NCBI RefSeq assembly: GCF_964355755.1
Contig: NC_092673.1
Location: forward strand, 36,031,648-36,095,647
Length of the DNA: 64,000 nucleotides
Direction of reading: 5' to 3'
Source: Antedon mediterranea
Lineage: Eukaryota > Echinodermata > Crinoidea > Comatulida > Antedonidae
The notes below the pieces were generated by a model. It was not told the origin of the DNA. It searched no databases and saw only the letters and a program-made list of their open reading frames with translations. Positions within the stretch are counted from its first letter, which is position 1, and each line of letters begins with the position of its first letter. The translations under genes and the position numbers were made by a program. Shown piece after piece: positions 31,971 through 44,984 of this stretch.

Positions 31971-34295
31971 GGTTAATTAATCATTCCAACAGTTTGATGT
32001 AACTTTTATTTAACTTTAGTACTAAATTCTCAGCTGCTAACCTACGAAGGAATTGAATTCTCTTTAGATTAAATATGGCATATTTAGTAATATTTTGCCT
32101 AAATCTCAACCATTATGTTTTTTTTATTTTCATAGCAAACAGGGAATGGTGACTGTGTACTTAAGTGTGTGTACCAGTATATTAAAAAATAACATTTATT
32201 TATCAGGGAAAGACCTCAGTTTTTGAGAAAGACAATTTATTTTATACGAATCCTGCATTTATATGGTTCCTGCATTTATATGGTTTGAAAACCACCAGGC
32301 ACAATACAGTGTCAATTCCATACCAATTAGTAGTAGTAAATGTAAAAGTATTAATATTGTCTGGTTGATTTAAGACACTTAAATCTGTTTCCTTGCTTAG
32401 CATCAAAACTAGGTCCATGATCATGAACTTAATGGCTAGAAAAAAGAAAGTTCAGTTTGAATTTGATGAATCCTTTGTGTCTTAAATACAGTAGATCCTG
32501 CAATGTGTCAAGTAGGGTAGTACTACACTCTATTCCAGTGAGGAGTTTTGGCTGTATGTTGACAACAACAATAAAGATCAAAATTTGATCCTGAGAATCA
32601 TAATCATCGTATTATATTTTAGTAATAATTCAAATGGCAAACAAGTTTAAACCATTTTGCATAAAGATTATTAAATTTCTTATAAAATTATAATATTTTC
32701 AGAATTAATAACTCTCTTTTCCTGACTTTTTATTTTATCTGTTTGTTCCTGTTCTAACTTGTTTGTCTTGCTCAAATAAATTAATAAATGAAATTAAAAA
32801 AAATAAATAAAAGCAATGCAAATAGAATATCATTTTGAAATTGAGAAAACACATTAAAATACAAAATAGTTTCAGATTTACCAAAATATTTTTCTTTTTT
32901 TCTTTTGTTAATCTATATATAATATATTTCAATCTATTTATAAACTTTACAATAGTTCGTGACTGACGTAGAACAAAGCAACAAGTTCAACAATAATAAT
33001 TCAAATCCACGAGTTAATATTCACTCACAAATATTCTAGGATTGTGATGACGTTTAAGTATATAAAAATAAATTTCAAGGCTGTATTACATTGTGAACTA
33101 TTAGACTTTCAATAGAAAGGCATGCTTTATAACTTCCTTTATAGCCTCTTTCCAGAAATTATTAGAAATAATGGGTTTTGTTACGTTTGAATATACCTGT
33201 TTATAGTCACTATGATGTTGTTATAAATAAACTGACGTAAATACATTTTCTGATTAGTTTTTGAATCCGTATATTATTGTGAGAAATGAAATGATATGTT
33301 GGTAAATATGATATGTTGGTAAATCACTTTCTTTAACTGCATTTGTACTGTCTATTGTATCTATTTCAAACTGCTATACACTTTTTGGAAATTTAATTAA
33401 AATGTCAAAAGTGCAAAAAATCACAATATGTGTGAAATACATCATTGCCAATTATTAATTTTCTAAATATCCTATTGTACCTCCCACCACAAAATAGAAT
33501 GACATTTAAATCATCATAAGGTTGCGATATTATGGCCTGGTATTATTATACAGTAGGCCTAATATTGCTGTTTTTAAGGTGATGGCAATTTAGACAATGT
33601 ATATGAAATTAAAATTGTATATAAAGTAAGAGTGCGCTAATTGACTGTGTAAGGATGGATGAAGCTTAATGGCCCTACCAGGCTAAGACATGTACATCCT
33701 AAGTTACTGTTTCTTTTACCATAGAGATATTATAGTGAACATAATATCTCTATGCTTTTACTCAGAGCTTTATAATCGCAATTAAGGATGTGACAATAAA
33801 TCCTATATTAACTCTTAATCCAAACAGAAACTAAAGCTAAATCTCAGTAATTCAATATTAGTGCAGAAAATGTAAAAAAAAAAAATGTGTAGTTATAAAA
33901 AGAGTATTATTATGTGTTTTTAAGGTTTACAGTGTTTATTTTTGACAGTTGGCGCTTTATTTTTTACTCGCTCGCCCACACTTTCATTGTTTGCAAGAAA
34001 TACCACTCGACCTTCAGAAAATATTAGCAGCCATTTATATCTAAACCATACATGCCAACACTCCCGTTGTGGCTTGGAGACTACGTATTTCAAACTAATA
34101 TTGTGCTTTTTACTGATTTTAATCTCAACAAAATTCCCTCACATATCCACCATGCGATTCCGGTTGTGACTTTACACACTGCACTTCTTACATCTTGATA
34201 GATAGAGGTCACTATTGATCGAAAAAAACACCAACTCCCATTTTGTTAACTTCTTCAGATATTGGCATGTATTAATATGTTTTTTCTCTGTTTAA
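31971..34295. other. Intergenic, one perfect hairpin
   Basis: AT-rich. A 13-bp perfect inverted repeat CATAGAGATATTA / TAATATCTCTATG with a 9-base loop lies at 33720-33754. No gene is seen. Confidence 0.6.
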
Positions 34296-34655
34296 AAGCC
34301 CCACTGATGGATTCTATGCTATCTCATTGTATCAAGTTACAATGAGACTGTTTGCTATGTTGAGTACCAAATGCTAACCCTAACCCTAAGCCCCACTGAT
34401 GGATTCTATGCTATCTCATTGTATCAAGTTACAATGAGACTGTTTGCTATGTTGAGTACCAAATGCTAACCCTAACCCTAAGCCCCACTGATGGATTCTA
34501 TGCTATCTCATTGTATCAAGTTACAATGAGACTGTTTGATATGTTGAGTACCAAATGCTAACCCTAACCCTAAGCCCCACTGATGGATTCTATGCTATCT
34601 CATTGTATCAAGTTACAATGAGACTGTTTGCTATGTTGAGTACCAAATGCTAACA
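34296..34655. repeat. 92-bp tandem repeat, 4 copies, with hairpin and telomere-like joints
   Basis: The unit starts AAGCCCCACTGATGG. Each has a 10-bp perfect inverted repeat TCTCATTGTA / TACAATGAGA with a 6-base loop. Units are joined by CTAACCCTAACCCTAA, two full telomere-type CCCTAA repeats, at three junctions. Confidence 0.95.
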
Positions 34656-37477
34656 ATTTACTTAGATTTGGGTTACTAAGTATGAAGTACCCTAACAAGT
34701 ATGAAATGCTGCTTTAGAGTGACTTACGGTAATCATTTCAAAGCATTTTATTATTTCAATGTTTTTCATAATTAATTTTAAGAAAAAGTTTAGTGATAAG
34801 GGACCAATAGAGGGCAGTAGTCTAATAGTCTAGGGACATCAATGCAAGGTAATAATTAAAGTAACTCTAAAAATGTTTTATAATAAATAAAGCAAGTTCT
34901 CTGTCTCCTTAATAAGATTATCATTGTTCTCATTAACATAGAGATTCTTTCCATATTTTTAAAATTGTTCGTAGTTTAGTGCTCTAATAATAATACATTA
35001 CTGCCATCTTTTAGTGTCCACATTTTTATTTCAACTTACACATTATGTAATAAAAGAACTTTACTGTAGACAAATTAGATAATTTTATCTTGAACATATG
35101 AACTTTTCAATCTAGCTTTTTGTTAAAAAAGAATTACCAAAATTGAACGCTGTGAAAGAGTGTTAATATGCTGCATTGTTAGGCATTACTGCTGTATGTT
35201 ATCTGCAAGTTAGCATAAACTCATATGGGAACTTTATCACAGGAAGCCGCATGTTGTAACATATTATATACAGGTAGAAGGTTATCTAAAGTAAGTAATG
35301 TTGCTTTTAAACCAGGTATGAACAACTTATATTTAGCCAAGTCTTTCACTTTTGGTAGCAAGAGTGTTAAAGTTGGAAAGTTTGGCCCATCTATTGTTCA
35401 AGTCCAATTATAGCAGCTTTGTTGTACTTGTTTTTATTCATTAAATAATTTTTATTTTTTTATTAGGGAATGTTTTTTTATTTATTTGATTTGGTACAAA
35501 CTAACTTTCAAATATGAATGGTTTGGTGAGAACTATGAGTTGCAAGTGCTCATAAAATAATGTAATCACGATTGCCACAAACCCCAAAATACAGTATAAA
35601 ATTAACTAGATAAATACAAAGATAGTATTCATTTTTTTAGAGTTTTAATTTTGTATTTTTTTTTACTGTAGACAACAATGTGGGAATTCCAAATTAGATT
35701 AGCAAGGTCAGAATTGTAGTCTTTATGGAATTGAGCGTCTTGTTCTAAATAATTTGAACCCGAGATCTGCAGTCGAAAGTGACTCTCAATTTCCAGTCGA
35801 GTTCCTCATTTTTAACTGAACTAAAGTCTCTGTATTTTTAATTTTCAATCAGTTCTGAGGAAACAATATGAGAATGCAGGCTGATATCTACAAGGTGAAA
35901 GTTGCAGTTATTGTACAAGAGCTGAAAATAAAACTAGCAAACCAATTGGGTTATTAATTAACAAAAAGTACTAGCAATGCTGCCTGCCTGTGAATAGTAG
36001 ATAAAGCAGTTCTGTCTGTAGACAATAGATAAAATGGGTGTCAACGTAATCAGGTCAAAGCTTTCATTTGAACATTACCTGTTTTCAGTTTTCCTTACAT
36101 TTATTTTCAGTTTATAGTTGATTCTTATTGCATTTTGTATGTGAATTTTTATGTTGCGGAATGACACTGTTTTCTTTCAGTGACACGGCAAAACCCCAAG
36201 TAAGATCAGTGGATTATAATGAGCAGAATTGGATTCGAACTGATGCCATTGAGATACAAAGCTTGAATTGCACCTTACTTTTGTCTGCATTTTCAACCCA
36301 CTCTAAATTGTCTTGTAGGATTACATTATCTTTTTATGAGTGAAGGTAGTCCCAAACTCGGTAATGTGGGAAAATTTCAGCATGTTACAAAATATGGTAA
36401 AGCAAGAAAATTGAGCCATGGCAATCTAAAGTTCACATCCATATTCCCCTGGTATTATTATTATTATTAGCTGTCAAAACCTAAAATTTGAAATCCTAAT
36501 TAGCATTTAATAATTGTAACAATAGTGTATGTGTCAAGTGTTATTTCCTGACCTCAATTCAACCTCTCAACTAAGCCTATTGTCTTTCTAAAATAAACTT
36601 TTACACCTTTTTCTTTTAACTACATACAACAGTCCTTAACTTAATGTCTGATAACTCCTTGGTGAGAGACAATTAGGACTACACCCGCACATTTAAAAAT
36701 CCTTTTTTTAAACCAAGAATTTCTATAATTTAAATGCTACTGTTAACCTTTATTTTCCTACAAAATCTTACCTTTTACTTGCAATAGTATCTTTTCTTCC
36801 TAACATCTGTCAGAAATAATCTAAGCTGTGCAATTTTCTATATTAATGTTTGAGGATGTTGGTATATTACCAAATCTACCAGACCTCATTTTTAAGACAT
36901 ACCATTTATTGAAGACTTGAAGATTTGTTGATAATAAAGAAGTACTGTATAAACAAAATAAACACTGTCTAATTATAAAGTATGATAATTTAGTTTTTTT
37001 AAGTCTGCTTTTAAAAAAAATATTGAAAACGAGTTATTGTGGAATATGTATTTGTGAATATATAACTGGTTATTGTAATGGTTCTCCCCAATGTGAAATG
37101 GAATAGTCCAACTTCACTTTTTTTGCCAATTTTTTAATACCTGTTATGAGTTTTCTTTTTTTCTATGCAAATAAAAACAATACCTAGGGGTAATTCCCCC
37201 CACATTGTGACAATCCTATGATGTTTACTTTATGGTCCGCCTAAACAAGACAAAGTCAATAGAGAGTTACATGATTCAATGGTTTGGTATAATAAAGCTC
37301 ATTGCAACAAAAGCATTGCTTGAAGTTAAACTTGAAAACCACAAGTTAGACTACATTGCTGTACCAGCTAATCATATAGTACAAGCAACCATGGAGGAAA
37401 TTCCTCCATGATATAAGCAACTGTACTTTTACTTTAATTAGTTGACAAAACTAAAATGTGATTCTTGATAATGCTAT
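34656..37477. other. Intergenic, nothing recognised
   Basis: AT-rich. Short frames at 35225-35413 and 36128-36343 lack any motif I recognise. A sequence like a tRNA B box (GTTCGAATCC in complement, near 36235) is isolated. Confidence 0.55.
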
Positions 37478-37493
37478 ATATATATATATATAA

Positions 37494-37740
37494 AGCAGCA
37501 CTTGCCAGCTTTATACTCTGACGTTATCCAAATTCCTTCACTTGCACTGATGAAGGGCTAGTGTTGCCCGAAAGCTCTGCTAACTTTTCTGGCTGTTTAC
37601 TTTATCGTTTTGATTTAGCTTTTCGCTTTTTATTTTTGTATCTCCATTGAGATCCAGCCACTGATACCCACAGCATTGTCATTTTTTTCAGTAATTTGCC
37701 TTTGGATTTATATATATATATATATATATATAGTATGTTG
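37494..37740 (+). mobile_element. Penelope-like element fragment with hammerhead-ribozyme-like core
   Basis: CTGATGA (37547-37553), GGGC (37555-37558), a 7-base loop, GCCC (37566-37569) and GAAA (37570-37573) follow the order of a hammerhead core with stem II. Such cores are known from terminal repeats of Penelope-like elements. One extra A precedes stem II, and I could not find convincing stems I and III. The fragment ends in a TA microsatellite. Confidence 0.5.
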
Positions 37741-38091
37741 TTTTGTCTATATATATATATATAGTATGTTGTTTTGTCTAGAATAGGAATTCCTTTGCTA
37801 TTTTGATCTACTGTATAAATGTATACATTTTTTTTTTTGTAGAAACAATGTATTGTAGCTTTAATTAAAATTGATTGGTTGGTGAATTAGTCACTAGTGC
37901 CGCATATTTTAGAAACATTTAAAAAAATTAAAAAATACATTACGGTAACATATTATTACAGAATCAAAGCAACTTTTAGCTTTTAAATTCTTTTGTAATC
38001 TGTTAATCCAGCCCTCTACTATTTATTCTATATTTTACATTATTTATGAATTTTAATTTATTGCCATTTAAATTGTGTTTTAAATTTACAG

Positions 38092-38172
38092 AACAAACCA
38101 GCAAGTTGATTATTAAAGAAACTAATGAAAGTGAAATTATTAAAAGACATTTTAAACCTGTGTTATTATTTC
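38092..38172 (+). other. Possible isolated exon
   Basis: Between a TTTACAG acceptor and a CGTAAGC donor, one frame stays open and reads TSKLIIKETNESEIIKRHFK and a few more residues. I do not recognise it and no partner exon was found, so it may be chance. Confidence 0.15.
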
Positions 38173-39317
38173 GTAAGCACACTTTTCACTTTTTCTAACA
38201 TTAACTTTTATCAAATGTCTTTTAGTACCTCCAGCATATATTTTCATTAAAACCAGAATGGAGATATCTGATTAGTGTAGGCCTACCCATAACTATAGTC
38301 TAAAAATTGTGTTTATTAAAATGCTCAGCCCTACTTAGTTTAGCGCCCTCTACAGTTTATAATATGAAACTTGTTTCTGTGGCTTCATATCATTGAGTAT
38401 CATACTGAAGTTTCTTGTATATCTGAATAGGACCCGGATAGAACGCCCACTTTCTTCCTTTACCACTCCATTAGCCTAAATATTATTTGTTCCTTTTTGA
38501 TGTATAAAGTAAACAACAGAATCTTTTGTTTTACCTTTAACAAAATAATGCAGTTTCGTTTACAAATAAATCTCATAATAATGATTTTAGACTTAATTTT
38601 GCCCTTACTTAGTCTTTTGAGGATGTTAAATTTGTGTTCCAGTGGCTCACATAATTGACCTTTCCTTGTCTTTTTTCGTAAAGCCAACGTTACGTCCTTG
38701 CGCTGCGTCGAAGGCTGTGATGCCTGCCGTAGTGCTTACGTGCAGAATGCACATGTTTTTCTATGATTGATGTATGGAAACCAATGCAATAATGTAATCA
38801 GAGGAAAGTTTTCTCTTCCGATTTAATAATAGGAAGCAGATAAATACTTTCATATAGCAAGGGTCACCATTGTAATATTAAGATTAATCGAGCAGAGGGT
38901 CTAATGACGTCAGTCGGCCATTTCTCAGGCTTAATCTTTATTTCACAAGATATGAAACAAAAAAATATGTCTGAATATTGATATTCCAAATAATAGGTTA
39001 CAACGTGTATTGCAAGATACTGTGATGATTCCAATCCAATGCTCTGTGTGTTGAAAAGTTAACTTAACGTACACTTTCAACTACTTGTTGGTATCGTTAT
39101 GGGCAGCGAGTGACCTACACTGCTCTCGAAAAACATTTTGTCTAAATCGCCAACCGCTGACCACAAATATATAGTAAAAAGGTTTTTTCACACGAATATT
39201 CAGTTCAACTTGCTTGAAAATTAACTCTTGCCGTTTTCTGAACCCATACTCATGCAGGATGTGTTTCGGAAAGTACTTTGACCTTCGTGCAATTTACTTG
39301 CTAATGTCTGACAATGA
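38173..39317. other. Intergenic, nothing recognised
   Basis: No coding or repeat structure beyond scattered low complexity. Confidence 0.55.
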
Positions 39318-40008
39318 CTATAAGAAGACCACCATACCACTGGTAGCACATTGCTCCATAGTTCATTAACACGACTAGTTCTCATGATGCTTTATATATG
39401 GAAATGATCAGCATTTGGCAACTGTCATAAGAAGACCACCATACCACTGGTAGCACATTGCTCCATAGTTCATTAACACGACTAGTTCTCATGATGCTTT
39501 ATATGGAAATGATCAGCATTTGGCAACTGTCATAAGAAGACCACCATACCACTGGTAGCACATTGCTCCATAGTTCATTAACACGACTAGTTCTCATGAT
39601 GCTTTATATGGAAATGATCAGCATTTGGCAACTGTCATAAGAAGACCACCATACCACTGGTAGCACATTGCTCCATAGTTCATTAACACGACTAGTTCTC
39701 ATGATGCTTTATATGGAAATGATCAGCATTTGGCAACTGTCATAAGAAGACCACCATACCACTGGTAGCACATTGCTCCATAGTTTCATTAACACGACTA
39801 GTTCTATGATGCTTTATATGGAAATGATCAGCATTTGGCAACTGTCATAAGAAGACCACCATACCACTGGTAGCACATTGCTCCATAGTTCATTAACGAG
39901 ACTAGTTCTCATGATGCTTTATATGGAAATGATCAGCATTTGGCAACTGTCATAAGAAGACCACCATACCACTGGTAGCACATTGCTCCATAGTTCATTA
40001 ACACGACT
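39318..40008. repeat. About 105-bp tandem repeat, 6-7 copies
   Basis: The unit contains AAGAAGACCACCATACCACT and the 11-bp palindrome TACCACTGGTA. Copies differ by single bases and small indels. Confidence 0.94.
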
Positions 40009-40654
40009 CTGTACTTTTGGTTTAACAAAATATAATGTATTAATTTATAATATTAATGCCGTCCGGTGTTCAACGCATTTTTTTGTTGTCAGATATTGAA
40101 CACACAACGCCGTCCTAACACTTATATACTTAACATTTAAATAAATATTATTATGTTAATAAGTGCTGTACACAATCACAACCAATATTGTATCAAGAAT
40201 TTCAGTGCATAAGCTACTGCTAGATTGCGTTACAAGTTGCCATTGGTAACGCTATTCGTCCCGAAAGATGTGAGGCCTATACTTGTTTTTGTGTACAAAT
40301 GAGGGAATTATGTTGGCCTAATGTATCTTGGTTTATGTAATTATTCGAGAATTTTTGTTTATTATTTTATTTTATTATCACCCTCAGTGACTATACGTCA
40401 CGATTAAATTATATACATTATATATATTATATACATAAAATATAATATAATGTACAAGCAAAAATCAACAAATAACAAGACAACATTTAGATTTTAGTGA
40501 CATTAGACAAAAAGACGGAAACATGCAAGCGAATAAAAGAAATATCAACAGAACCATCAACTTTACACAACAGTCAGTGGTGGTATAACTTAGGCAGACG
40601 ATTAACAACTTTGGTACCAACGACTATATAGTATTTTGGTTTATGTAGGCTACT
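40009..40654. other. Intergenic, AT-rich
   Basis: Contains a TATA-rich palindromic run near 40410-40450. Nothing else is seen. Confidence 0.5.
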
Positions 40655-41250
40655 TATTCGCGAAGACTCACGGTACCAAAGACATATATAGCATATTGAT
40701 GTATGTACTTATTCGCGAAGACTTACGGTACCAAAGACATATATAGCATATTGGTTTATGTACTTATTCGTTCGCGAAGACTCACGGTACCAAAGACATA
40801 TATAGCATATTGATGTATGTACTTATTCGCGAAGACTTACGGTACCAAAGACATATATAGCATATTGATGTATGTACTTATTCATGAAAACTAACGGTAC
40901 CAAAGACATATATAGCATATTGATGTATGTACTTATTCTCGAAGACTTACGGTACCAAAGACATATAGCATATTGGTTTATGTACTTATTCGCGAAGACT
41001 CACGGTACCAAAGACATATATAGCATATTGGTTTATGTACTTATTCGTTCGCGAAGGCTCACGGTACCAAAGACATATATAGCATATTGATGTGATGTAT
41101 GTACTTTTATTCGCGAAGACTAACGGTACCAAAGACATATATTGCATATTGATGTATGTACTTATTCGCGAAGACTTGCGTACCAAGGACATATATAGCA
41201 TATTGATGTATGTACTTATTCGCGAAGACTTACGTACCAAAGACATATCA
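40655..41250. repeat. 55-bp tandem repeat, about 11 copies
   Basis: The unit contains TTCGCGAAGACT, ACGGTACCAAAGACATATA and ATTGATGTATGTACTTA. Several units have a 4-base TTCG insertion, and the last two lack part of GGTACC. Some frames stay open across it, giving spurious open frames on both strands. Confidence 0.94.
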
Positions 41251-43500
41251 TATTGCCCATGGAGGCAACCACCAATACGAAGTGTCATTCAATCGCTACG
41301 ATCATTATTTCAGTTCAGTCGTGTTCCTTCATCATGATCGTGGGAATTAGGATAAAACATGTCATAATCAATATCATTTGTCATTATATCATTAGATTTA
41401 ATTTGTTTTAATTACAATTGTGTGAATTACCTGTTTCAGTATTTCCCAGACTACAACAATACATGTAGATGAGTTGATAGATACATTGCTTGTTACATTA
41501 TAGAATTTTCTCACCTAACCGTCGATAAAATCGATGCCTATAAAATCGCCTACTAAAATATCTTCCTAAAGAGAATCTTACAAGGCATAAAAGGAGGTCA
41601 TTAAAAACAAATACAAAGTTTAAAAGAAACTATTCCATTTTATTTTATTTTTAATTGAATGAATTATTATTAATAAATAATAATTTAATAATTATAATTT
41701 GTCACTATTAGGCTGTTATAGTAGGCTAATTATTCGGATTTGAATAACGCTTGGATCGTTTAATCGCTTGATCGATTAGTTTGACGCCGATGAGTGACTT
41801 TCACTTCGTGCTCATGATCATTACAGTAGTCAGGTGGGGGCAGTCGACCAAAATAACATGCTGGGAAAGCTAAGTCAACTCAGTTACCATCCCCTATGAA
41901 GACAATTCGTCACCCATGTTACAGATTCTGTCTTGACGGTGATTGTCCGTTGGTTTTACATGCCTCATCGCTCTTTGTTGTATAGTGACGACACTAACAG
42001 CGTATTTGAACGCTTTCACACGCGTTCGACACGCGGCGGCAAACTCATCATCAATGAGATCAAGTCTTGCTCACTGAACAGTGTATTGTTCATAGAAACT
42101 TGTTGGTTTGTAAAACAATGGCAAATACACTGGATTTATGGGTCGATAAACTTGATTTGTCCAACGATTAGTAAAACTACCCTTAATTGCCCTTTTATTT
42201 TTATCAGACTACATTAATATCATTGTATATTACTAGATGGTACGCTCGCTTCGCTCGCGTACCATCTAGTTCGTGCCCACAGATGGTTCTCGAATACATA
42301 GTAATTTCAGCGTAAAAAAACTGGCGATTTCAAATGTACGTACGGCAGGACTATTAATACATTGTCGTTTACAGAAACAAATAGACACAATGATTTATGT
42401 AGTCAACCAAAATTAGCACCTAGAAACTTGTCACAAAATGAGTCGAAATTTGTTATTTGGACTCATTTAAACAAACCAAATTTTGTTAAATTATTCTTTA
42501 TATTTCTTTATTATCCAATCAGTAACGAAATATTTTTTTTATATAGACCTATAAATAATATACCACTAAATAGAGTAAAACATTTCCGATTTAATACTTT
42601 ATTAAAACTGTCACTGTCTCATGGTCGATTGAAATAGTATAAAGTACATTTAAAGACCACTAATACGTTTATATTTTTGTAATTATTAATTAATACAAAC
42701 GTTGAGAAACAACTGACAGTAATAAAGTATATATTATTATGTGTTTATAATCTAAAAGTAGGGGCTACCCACACTCACAGTGATAACGTTTATTAGTATA
42801 TTTGTTTATATTATATCTAACAGTACCAACACAAGTGTTGTTTTGATTCAAATGGCGATCAAAAGTGGTTAATACCTATTTGCAGTATTGTATAGCATTA
42901 CAATCTATTTCTGTTTATTCTCCAAGGGTCTATAAATTTACCTACTTGTGTTAAACCATGGAGGTATGCAATAATTTGGAATGTTCCATTCATTGCAAAT
43001 CAATACATTTCTATAAACGTATATTAAATCTATCAAAATAGTATTTTTTAAAGAAAATCGGCCTGTCTTCAACATTATGATGCTGTACTCGAGCTGTTCA
43101 ACCGGTTTTCAGTCATTAAAAACAGTTATCGTAGGAGGAGATAGGAAAATGCGAAGCATCCTCGTATTATTGTATGCGGGTATTTTTCACGATGGACATG
43201 TATTAGACAGTGTATACCACGATCGGAAAACACCCCTATTTAGGGCAAATCGTTGAACCTAAATTCCTTTTAATTGTCAATAACTAATTATCTGACTCAA
43301 TTTAATTAGTAAACAGGGTTACATCAGGTGGTTAAAATCAGTACCGAAAGTACGAACCAACTTTATATACCATCGAGTAAACATTCTAGAAGTAACGCGC
43401 GATTTACCGAATTTTGCCCTTACGTAAATTTATATATAGATGAAAGAAAGTTACATTAAATTGGGTTTTTATATGCGCGCCTAACATATTCAGGCAAACC
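41251..43500. other. Intergenic with one long perfect palindrome
   Basis: At 42232-42270 ACTAGATGGTACGC and GCGTACCATCTAGT form a 14-bp perfect stem with an 11-base loop, which looks like a transposon end or a fold-back element. No gene is seen. Confidence 0.6.
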
Positions 43501-43680
43501 CATTGCCGATGATGTTACGACCAGAGGGGAGAAAAACACCGTAAACCCCGCTGCAGATAACTTTACGACCAGAGGAGAGAAACGACACCGTAAAACCCGA
43601 TGACGTTACGACTAGAGGAGAGAAAAGACACCGCTGCCGATGACGTTACGACCAGAGGGGAGAAAAGACACCGTTGACAA
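43501..43680. repeat. Imperfect tandem repeat of 38-48 bp, 4 copies
   Basis: Units share GATGACGTTACGACCAGAG and GAGAAAAGACACCG with small indels. Confidence 0.85.
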
Positions 43681-44651
43681 ATTGGAAAGTTATGCAATTG
43701 ATTTCTCAACTTTAAAGTTATTGATATGAAATAAACCACCTTAAACAAATACAATCATCGCTCATGAGTTGACCTTATAGTTGGTTAGCTGTTGATGCGA
43801 CGATACACGTTTAATAACCGATTTGCATCCATATTATTTAAAATTACAATTCAAATATATCCCTCACTTCACGAGTGTATTCGTTTATTTAGTACGCACG
43901 CCTGAATCCAAAGTAAATATTGATAAAATAGCATATAATATTATGGGAGCAAAATGTTTCCAAATTATTCATTATTTCTAGATTCACACCTGTTGTCAAC
44001 CAATTCCAACAAATCGCGAGAAGAATTACCAATTATATCTGTATCGATTTTGATATGATTAATGACGTATGATATAGCCACATGCATATTGTGTACGTCT
44101 ATTACAGATTGATCAACGGTTTTTTAACGCCACACTATGGTGAGCAAACTTCACACTCGAAATGATCGGATCAGTACTGTGCGAGGGAGACCTCTTATAC
44201 TGTAATTCCCATAAGTGAAGAGCATGGGAACTATTGAGCCTGGTCGATTCATTAGCGCCGTCAATGCCGGATTGATCGAACTTTAATAATACACTAATTC
44301 CTTCATGATAACTGACGAAGAATCAGCTTTCAATCAAAGCTAATGAAGCAAACATTATTTATGATATAAATTTAGATTTAGAACGATAATCTTCCACAGT
44401 ATTATTTAAAAAATTAAAAAGCTAACCCAGCTGAAGTTGGTAACGTATGCATGATGTATATGGTGAGACCAACAAGTATAGTATCGTATTTCATTCATTC
44501 ATCTTTTTATTTCGGAATGATGACATATATCCATAGCAAAAAAAGAAGCTTAATCTAAGATATCATTGTACAGATTTTAATCAAAGCTAATGAAGCAAAC
44601 ATTATTTATGATATAAATTTAGATTTATCACGATAATCCTCCGAAGTATTG
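43681..44651. other. Intergenic with a 76-bp duplication
   Basis: The segment 44333-44408 recurs at 44578-44653. A diverged precursor of the 70-bp array unit lies at 44419-44493. No gene is seen. Confidence 0.65.
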
Positions 44652-44971
44652 TTAAAGATGTATGTCCACCAAAAACATAAAAAATGAAGATTAATTAAAT
44701 TAGACTTCGAATAGGTTATTTTGTAGTTTTAATAAAGTTAATCACTTTAGTAGAAAAAGGGGAAAAACAATGTTTTCACTTACAAAATGACAAAATAAAT
44801 TGTTAAATTCAACCAAAAACCCATTGGCCGACACTATTATTTGCTTTAAATTACTGTTAATTTTTTTTTTTTCGATCCAATTTGTGGTCAAAGTGAATAA
44901 CTATTATGTGACATTATAAATGGCATATTCAACAAAAAATTATTTTTTTCAGGGGGACAATATATCTTTAA
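44652..44971. mobile_element. MITE with inverted ends and TTAA borders (family 1, copy A)
   Basis: Starts TTAAAGATGTATGTCC and ends GGACAATATATCTTTAA, so the ends are inverted and bordered by TTAA as in piggyBac-type insertions. The interior is clearly homologous to 56400-56744. Confidence 0.75.
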
Positions 44972-44984
44972 AATAATTTAAATG

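Noticed and set aside
34375-34570. Chromosome end suggested by CCCTAA repeats
   Set aside because: Only two repeats per joint, inside a minisatellite, with genes on both sides.
35225-35413. 62-codon frame
   Set aside because: No motif, no splice partners, and within AT-rich intergenic DNA.
36205-36245. tRNA gene or tRNA-derived SINE
   Set aside because: Only a B-box-like GTTCGAATCC in complement; no A box, cloverleaf or repeat copy was seen.
40872-41337. Open frames on both strands with repeating YQRHIAY or YMSLVRKSSR
   Set aside because: Products of the 55-bp tandem repeat, not genes.
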